This document shows, piece after piece, positions 56,969 through 64,000 of a DNA stretch of 64,000 bases; positions within the stretch are counted from its first letter, which is position 1; each line of letters opens with the position of its first letter. The stretch lies in assembly GCA_023078685.1 (NCBI GenBank), contig JALGAS010000002.1, positions 5,890,001 to 5,954,000 of the forward strand, written 5' to 3'. The notes below the pieces were generated by a model, which did not search any database, was not told where the DNA came from, and worked only from the letters and a program-made list of their open reading frames with translations. A program made the translations under genes and the position numbers. This DNA is from Neopestalotiopsis rosae. Taxonomy: Eukaryota; Ascomycota; Sordariomycetes; Amphisphaeriales; Sporocadaceae.

Positions 56969-59215
56969 ATGACAGCAAGCCACGAGCTGAAGCGGGCGGA
57001 AGATGCGCGGCCAGACGTCAAGACTCGGGTGGCCGCCAGCCCCGTACATCATCAACAGCCAGAGGCTTTGCCTTCGCCACCCATCGACGAACAAGTCAAT
57101 TCGGAAGAGCTATACGAGAGGCTAGACTTGGTCTTGGGCCTGGATAGTCTGTCGCCGCCTTGGACTCCTGTCGAATCCTCGGTGTCTTCCCACCCGGACT
57201 CTCTGCCCATGACGCAGCAGGCTCCGACCATCTTCGAAAAAGCGCCACGATCGAACCCGGCAAGAGGAGTTTTTGATTCTTCTATTCACAAACCGTTCTT
57301 CTCTAGGAACCATGGTGGCGAGAAGGAAAAGGTGGCTCGAGGTGCTGATTGGCTCGCTGGGTGTAGGCGGTTGTTTGACGAGCATGGCGTTGCTACCCAG
57401 AGGCTTGGACAAGCGCTGAGGAGACTTGCCAAATATGTTGTGAGTAATTTGAATGATGGACTACATGGGTGACTTCTTACATTCGGCTTGACAGGTTGAT
57501 GAATACACTCCCAAGAAAAGCTTGGTCATCACCCCGGACAAGATCGCAGCATTCTACACCGCGTATAGACAGGAGTCCGACGTGTTCCCATTCGTAGGTG
57601 CGTATACACCGAAACAAAACACACTTTGTACATTGCAGGACTGACATACTTACGACAAAGAAGTCTTCACTTCAACCGCGACCGACGCCAACGACTGCCT
57701 GGAGGACTTTTTCGATCGTCTGCAGTGCGAGCACCTCCTGGTACAGAAAGATATTCACAGTCGTCCCAGGATCCCGGCACTGAGCGTCGATGGCTTTGCT
57801 CGATACCTGGCCATTTGCGTGCTGGCGTACCCGCACGAGGAGATCCGTCGACTGGATAGAATATTCGCTGATCTACCTCTGACACTGGACATGGCAGAGG
57901 AGGAACTACATGATGATAATGCCCAGGGTGGCGGCGTGCTCAGGACTATCCCCGAGGCCTATCAGCCAATCAAGCATGACCGAGTACTGAGAAAACGGTT
58001 GGACGATGCCTTTGCCATGCTCATGCTTGATCTCAAGATGACGACGCCGGCATGCAGAGCACACCGGTATACGTTGTGCGATGGCGTGCGCTGTGGCAGA
58101 GAGGCTGACGACTATTTCTCTGCGCTGCCCAAGTCAAGCACGTTATCGCCGATTCCGTACTGGCTTGTCAGGGATAATCTTGTGAAAGCACACAATCCAC
58201 GTGAGTCGCCGGTAAGGTCCAATCTAGGAACACCGCTGCCAATCGATGATGACGGCGATGGAGATGATCGAAGTTACAGCAAATGGAATCGGCATCGCGA
58301 GCGGTCACCGCCGCGTCGCTGGGCGGCATCAAGTAATTCGTCGCGATTTGGCGCCTCTGACGTCTTGAGCTCTCGGCTCACGCCAAATCTGACATCCCCG
58401 ACGGCCAGCAGAGATGCTCCATCCTCGCGGCAAGACGCGCGATCATCAGAACAACAACCTTCGCCCGTGAAAAGAGTCACTTTCTACCGCAAGGAAAGCC
58501 CACAGCTCCGTCTCAACGCAGCGGCGTCCGTCCCCAACATTCATCACCACCGAGGACCATCCATCTCTGCGCCCTCGAGCGCCGTCTGCACGCCAACCGG
58601 ATACTTGTCGCCGTTGTCACCACCGCTAAAGAGCCACCCAGTCTCGCCGAGTTCCTGGAGTCATCACCGAGCTGGAGGGAGGCGGTACGACGAGGGGCCA
58701 ACCATTGGGCCGCTGTCGCCTCTGACCGTGGTCAGTCCTCGTCATGCGGATGCCCGTCCGTACCATGAGCGCTGGCGGAGCTTGGATGGCAAGGTCGAGT
58801 TTGGCCGTGAGTACCGGGGCGACAAGAGGGATAGTTACGTTGGACAAGATTATAGTGGTAGAAGCTCTGGCGAGAAAAATGGTGACTCTCCAGTAAGTAT
58901 CCAATTGTCGAGAAACTGATTTTTGGCCTGGTCCTTGCCATTTTTTTTTTTTAACTTTTTCCTTTTTTTTTTTTTTTCCTTCCGTAACGCGACTAATTGT
59001 ACGTGACGCAGCGTCCCGAACGTGAACGAAAGCGCGACGTCGAGCCCGAGAGACGATCTTCATATCGCCGCTCCGAGCAACAGCATCAGCGCCCAAGTCT
59101 TGTAAGAACAGAGTCTAACAATGGGACCAATCGCGGGAGATCATACCGAGACGACTATGCACACAAGAGAGAACACAGGAGAGGCGAGGAGACGGCGACA
59201 GAGAGGCGTCACTAA
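56969..59215 (+). CDS. DUF7514-domain fungal protein
   Basis: Four exons (56969-57439, 57495-57597, 57661-58892, 59012-59215) give 669 residues. A disordered N terminus precedes a globular segment (about residues 120-350) with LVITPDKIAAFY, EDFFDRLQCEHLLV, FARYLAICVLAYPHEEIRRL and LPLTLD, which matches the fungal DUF7514 family seen in many ascomycetes. The C-terminal half is low complexity, Ser/Pro/Arg-rich, and ends in Arg/Glu-rich repeats (RRSSYRRSEQQ style). No enzyme motif is visible; its role is unknown. The last intron contains long T tracts. Exon 3 to exon 4 splicing (GTAAGT to GCAG) is well supported; without it the protein ends eight codons later. Confidence 0.78.
58941..58977 (+). 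repeat. Poly(T) tracts inside an intron
   Basis: T12 (58941-58952) and T15 (58963-58977) lie in the 119 bp last intron of the DUF7514 gene, longer than any other homopolymer in the window. They may act as an extended polypyrimidine tract or simply be slippage-prone sequence. Confidence 0.8.
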
Positions 59216-59515
59216 AGATGGGAGGAGAAGATTTCCGCGCTTAAGTCGGACGTGAATTTGTCTGTTACCCTTGCGTGAAGGATTATTGTCATTACAATAT
59301 GATTTGAATCTACATCGAGTCTGATGTTTTGATTGCGCGCATCGGACGGAGGTCGATCCTAGAAAATACAAAAATACCACGCCTCCCAACGCCAACCATG
59401 ACAAGTAACAAATAGAGCTGGATCTCGCATCACACGGTGCTTGATCATTCAGTTAGTTGAAAACCTTGATCAAGACTGCGACTTTCTCGAGTCCTCTTGA
59501 CAAACGCCGACAAAT
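59216..59515. other. Convergent 3' spacer
   Basis: About 300 bp between the convergent DUF7514 and transporter genes, probably both 3' untranslated regions. No gene is seen. Confidence 0.4.
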
Positions 59516-62172
59516 CTACACACGCGCACTGGGCTCGTGCTGCTTCTCCTTGGTAAACTGCCTCTCCGTATACTCGACCGTGTCGCGCGCAGAAGGGACC
59601 TTGGGCGGCTCGATATCGCGGCGGAGAACGTAGTGGCCCCAGAAGTAAAAGAACTGCTTGATGCCATAACTGTTCAAGCTCCGCAGCGGCACATTAAAGA
59701 CGGCGTCCAGTTCTTCGAGCGTCTTGCCCTGTTGTGGTGCACATGACATGTCAGAACAGCTACTTTGAAAACGACACGAGCGTGGAGAGTATGGAATTGT
59801 GGGATACGAACCTTGGTCTCGGGCAGAAACAGTAGGACCAGAACCCAGCCGACAATGTTCCAAGCGGCATACCAACTGAAGGCACCCTGACTAGTCCAGG
59901 ACTGAACCAGAGACGGCCAGGTCAGCGACAGCACCGAGTTGAAGAACCACGTCGTAGCCGTTGCCAGGGACATGCCCAGAGGACGGATGTAGAGCGGATA
60001 GGCTTCGGCGGAATACGTGAACGGTACAGGCTGATGGCAGGTTAGCTGAGATCAATCACCAGCGAAATGATGTATGTTCGTGCGTGGTTAATACTTACTC
60101 CTTCACCGGGCGAATAAACAATGCCAAAGAGATATATGCCCAGCGCAATACAAGCAATATGTGCTGTACTGTTCTCCGGTATCCAGAAACTGAAACCCGT
60201 AAAGAACAAGAATATGGACATGAGTGGGAATGTGGTCAGCAGCAAGTTGCGCCGGCCAAAGGTATCAATCGTGTAGAACGCCGGCAGAGCAAACAGCCAG
60301 TTGATGATACCGAACCCAAGAGATGCAGCAAGGGCGGAAGTCTGGGGAAAGTTGGCGTCAATAAAGATTTGGGTCGAGTAGTAGGCAATGGCGTTGACGC
60401 CGCAGAATTGTTGCATGAACACTGTGATGCAGAGTTAGTGATCTGCACTGCAAGCAATACACAAGACCTGTGTGCATGTAGGATCCGGGACTCAAACCGC
60501 TCCCGATATTGGGGTACACTTACTGACAATCTCGGAAGCAATCATGGCATTGCGGTTCCTGCGGACCGTGAAGAGCTCCAGAACCTTGCTTCTGCCAATA
60601 TTCATCGCCTCTCTCTCAACTTGTAGGAGCGTGTCCATGTAGAAGAGATCACGAGCGGCTTGGACCTTTTCGTATCGCAGCTGACACACAGACTTGTATG
60701 CTTCGGCGTGTCGGTTCTTGGTGAGGTACCATCGCGGCGACTCAGGCGTCCACCAGATGAGGACACAGACAATGACGGCGGGAATGCCGGCACTTCCCAT
60801 CATCAGTCTCCAGTTGAGACCGATGATACCCGACATGTCTGGCACGAAATAGAAGGCTAGATCGGCCACGTAGCCAACCATGATACCAAAGGCTGTCATA
60901 TGGTAAGTATTACTGTCGCATTGAACACTATTGGTGTTAATGTTCACTCACCAGTCCACATCTGCCACTGCATCACCAGCGCACCACGCAGCTTGGGCGG
61001 CGAGCACTCTGCAGCAAAGATGGCTATGACCATGTTTAGCACAAATTCGATGCTCAAGACCAGGTGTTCTTATACTTACGCGTAGTAGCTGACTTTGGAC
61101 CGATGCCAAAACCAAGGAAGAAGCGCGCAATAAACATGTGCCACCAAGTATTTGTCTGGCAGGAGGGAACCACGTCAGCATTGTATGTGTGAGAAAGAGC
61201 ATATAGACACTCACAAATGCTTGCCAGAAGCATGCCGCAGCAGAGATCATACACGACACAAAGACAGTTCCTCGACGACCCCAGATCTTGTTCATCGGCT
61301 CAGTGAGCCAGCAGCCAACAAAAGCGCAACATATATATGGGGCAGCTAGTATAATCTGTTAGCTCAGCTAATGAAAGGGGGAATAGTCCGGGTAAGAAAC
61401 TAACCGTTGACAAGACCCACGAGCCACGAGTCTGGGGGATTGCATTAGCTTGGTTCTATAGTCATAAAGAGAGCAAGGGGCTCCACGTAGTTAATTGTAT
61501 AGAAGACGACTTACTCCTTTGCGCGACATCTGCAGGAACAGAGTCCTTGTCGTCGTCGATGCTGAACTCTTTCTTGTAGAATATTTGCGCACCATTGACA
61601 ACAGTCTCATCCATACCCTGTACGGCGGCGCAGAGCGAGCAGATTCTGCGTACCATCAAGTCAGTCAAAGGATACTATCAAAAAGCGACCATGTCTCAAT
61701 TGGCCAGGAGCAGCAGTACTTACACAATGACAGCATATAACATCTTCGGGTTGGACCACTTGTGCGTAATCTCGCGATCCAGCACATCCTTTTCGCGCTC
61801 GGTAAGCCCGTCAATGGCGTCGTACTTGTTCATGTTGCCCGCGAGCATGGCCCCGAGCCGAAACGCCCGGACGTCCTCCTCGTCCGTGAAGCCGTGCCTG
61901 GCCGAGAACTCCTCGCCGCGGCGCGCGAGTTCCGACGGGCTGAGCCCCGCCAGCGGGTTCTCGAGCTTGGCCGACGCCTCGAGCCGCTTCTTCTCCTCGG
62001 CGTCCAGGTTGGGGTTGTTCGCGCCAATGTCGTCGTGGTTGTTGTTGTGCTGGTCATCGTACGAAGCACCCCGGCTCGAGGTATGCTCGACCTCGGAATG
62101 TGTGGGCTCTGTATGATCCGAGTCTTTGCGATGGATCTTTTCGTTGCCCGTAGGCCCTGGTGGAGAAGACAT
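59516..62172 (-). CDS. MFS sugar transporter (SP family)
   Basis: Ten exons: 61724-62172, 61515-61645, 61405-61431 (27 nt microexon), 61215-61345, 61080-61155, 60952-61023, 60524-60892, 60099-60421, 59812-60030 and 59516-59728; 669 residues, all phases agree. A hydrophilic N terminus of about 145 residues leads into twelve spans. Sugar-porter signatures are present: GRRGTV, RFFLGFGIG, ESPRWYLTKNRH, MQQFCGVNAIAYYS, DTFGRRNLL, PVPFTYSAEAYPLYIR and PETKGKTLEELD. Fungal members import hexoses, disaccharides, inositol or quinate; the substrate is not predictable here. It is a plasma-membrane proton symporter by family. The unusually long N-terminal extension contains charged, possibly regulatory sequence. 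Confidence 0.93.
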
Positions 62173-64000
62173 GATGTTTTCTGGATGCTCAAGCTGCTGC
62201 GCAGGTGTTTACAAATTGGGCAAATGTTTGCCTGGCAGCATGTATAAGACAGCTTGGTTCAGGAATGGAGAGGAAATGAAATCCCAACACGTAGGAAGCG
62301 CTGTGAGGAACCAAGCGGTCCTTCTATAATGTTTACGAGTCGGTCACTAGATATGAGCATCGAGTATGATCCTAATTCCACCCCAGATTGACAGGGGTAG
62401 CTGTCTGTATGGAACAGCCCACCAACACACCTACCCCATGGGCGCCATGATGATCATCCAGGGATTAACGAGTAATCTGAGATCCCAAAGCACTGGGCAC
62501 AGTACCATCACCATTGTGGCATCAACTGCATAAGGCTGCTCATCAGCCATGAGCTTACAGGGTAGCGGTCGGAAGGATTCCAGCAGACGTCATTGCGCGA
62601 GGATGGCGCCAGGGTGCGGAGGACGAAACAGTCATGCTCATGGCCAACCACAACCGTTGGCCGTCGGTGAGGGTGTCGCGTGGAATGGCGATATGACGTT
62701 CAGTTCTGGGGTCTTGTCATCCTCGCTTTGCCGCAATCGGATTAAGGTGCCGTGAAGCTTTGGCCATTCACGACAGCCTTTTCAACGGTAAGTTTGGGGT
62801 TTCCGAAGGAATGGTACACTTTCGATTCTGAGACATGCTTTTATGGTCAATCAAAATTGAGAAACGCCAGTTCCTCATTGAAAGCTCTTTGTGAGTTTTT
62901 GGCCTGATACGGAAAGACTTGCTAAGAAGCTTGTCCTTGCCAAATATCGCCAAGTCGAAATAAGCTCTTGGTTAGTTGCTGGAGTAGGGAGCTTGGTGCT
63001 CGCAAAATTGTGTTCTAGGGGATATGAAATTCGATACTTGGAGACTTGCGGGCGATCCATGTCTGCTTGGTTGCTTGGTCTGACAATGCCAGCGCCTTCC
63101 CCGCGCCTCCAAACTTGGCGAAGGGGAATAAGAGCCTGGGCACCCGCGAGCCAAGCCGGTCAGACTGCACTATGACGAAAGCAGATCCAACGGTATAAAG
63201 TGGTTGTATCAACAAACAAGAGCAGCAAACATGGCAACTTGGACTTTGGAGGTGGTGCTTATCCCTCTTTTGGTAATATCCTTGCAGTCGTATGTCTCCT
63301 TGTCAGGTCTAGCATGGGATGCGATGTGAAACCCAGGGAATATCCACGCCCTGACGCCAACCACCAACCTTCTGTCTTTTTGTGCAGAGTTGCGCAGGAA
63401 AAAGATCCAAAGGATGCCTCCAGAGTAAAGTTGTCAATTATCGATGAATATCATCTTGTTCCACGTGAGTATTGAGCGGTGTCTCTCAAGGTAAAAGAAA
63501 CGAAGGATTTCCGTCTGTCTGTACCCGTGAGGAGATGCAACCAACGAATTCAATTCTGTCAGGGATCTGCAGGACACTACGAATCAGTCGGCCAAACAAA
63601 CACGGTTTCCTTCTTCATCCTGGAACTCGAGCACCGTGAAGGGTCTAGCACAGGTGTGCTGTGCTCTTCTGTAGATATGGAGGTCCACGACCGGCTTGCA
63701 TGATGCGCATGAGATCGATAGCTGTTGCTACCGGTATACATTGACAAGAGTACAGCTATAATGTGGTTCAGTGAGGGAATGGTGCCAAAGTGCGCACTCT
63801 AAGGATGTCCATCTCTCTTGGGCTTGTTTGAAAAGCACGGCAACATCGGGTATCTAGAACGCCCAACTCCGGTGCGCAAGTCATCAGAAGTTTTGAAGTG
63901 TTGAGCTTTGTAATCCGCGGTCAATAAATTTACGACTGGCGAGATTAGGTCGTGCGCGGGAGCCTTCGTATCAAGTGTTATTCGGCAGTCTGACTCCTCA
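62173..64000. other. Window end, no gene seen
   Basis: The final 1.8 kb includes the transporter promoter. Frames near 62.9-63.7 kb are short and without domains, and I found no partial gene entering at the right edge that I can support. Confidence 0.45.

Overview
The window is nuclear DNA of a filamentous ascomycete (Pezizomycotina; the gene content fits a sordariomycete, but I cannot place it more precisely). Evidence: most genes are split by 45-80 bp GT-AG introns with fungal branch-like motifs, and the families present are typical of these fungi (Zn2Cys6 regulator, RTA1, HET, SAT4/rhodopsin-like membrane protein, UstYa/DUF3328, fungal-only domains). I rebuilt 20 protein genes or gene remnants by joining exons by eye. 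I saw no rRNA, no convincing tRNA, no CRISPR array and no intact transposon.

Layout. 0.4-8 kb: Zn2Cys6 regulator, RTA1-like membrane protein, mpaB-like (DUF2236) membrane oxygenase and a nine-exon class I terpene synthase; together they look like a small terpenoid gene cluster. 8.3-15.2 kb: F-box protein, HET-domain protein, a secreted beta-helix glycosidase (GH49/GH28-like) and a secreted alginate-lyase-like enzyme, the last two tail to tail.

16.2-21 kb is the most interesting part: a small secreted precursor with five Trp-rich hexapeptide copies, at least four of them directly after dibasic Kex2-type sites, and two UstYa-family (DUF3328) genes on the opposite strand. This is the architecture of a fungal dikaritin-type RiPP pathway (ustiloxin, phomopsin and asperipin class), but with a Trp-x-Trp-Thr-x-Trp core that I do not recognise. 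A GH36 raffinose-synthase-like gene, a DUF1772 gene with an apparent frameshift, a SAT4-like membrane protein and a cytochrome P450 follow (21.5-30.2 kb) and could be partly associated.

31.5-44.3 kb: an uncharacterised large membrane protein, a DUF7580-type (HeLo/incompatibility-like) protein with an unresolved N terminus, a Rad5/Rad16-like SNF2-RING helicase starting beside it, and an Hsp70-like ATPase. 44-64 kb is core-genome-like: an Ime2/MAK-type kinase, then about 7 kb without a recognisable gene, then an Stc1-domain protein (RNAi-heterochromatin adaptor family), a DUF7514 protein and a ten-exon sugar-transporter-type MFS protein. The last 1.8 kb shows no gene.
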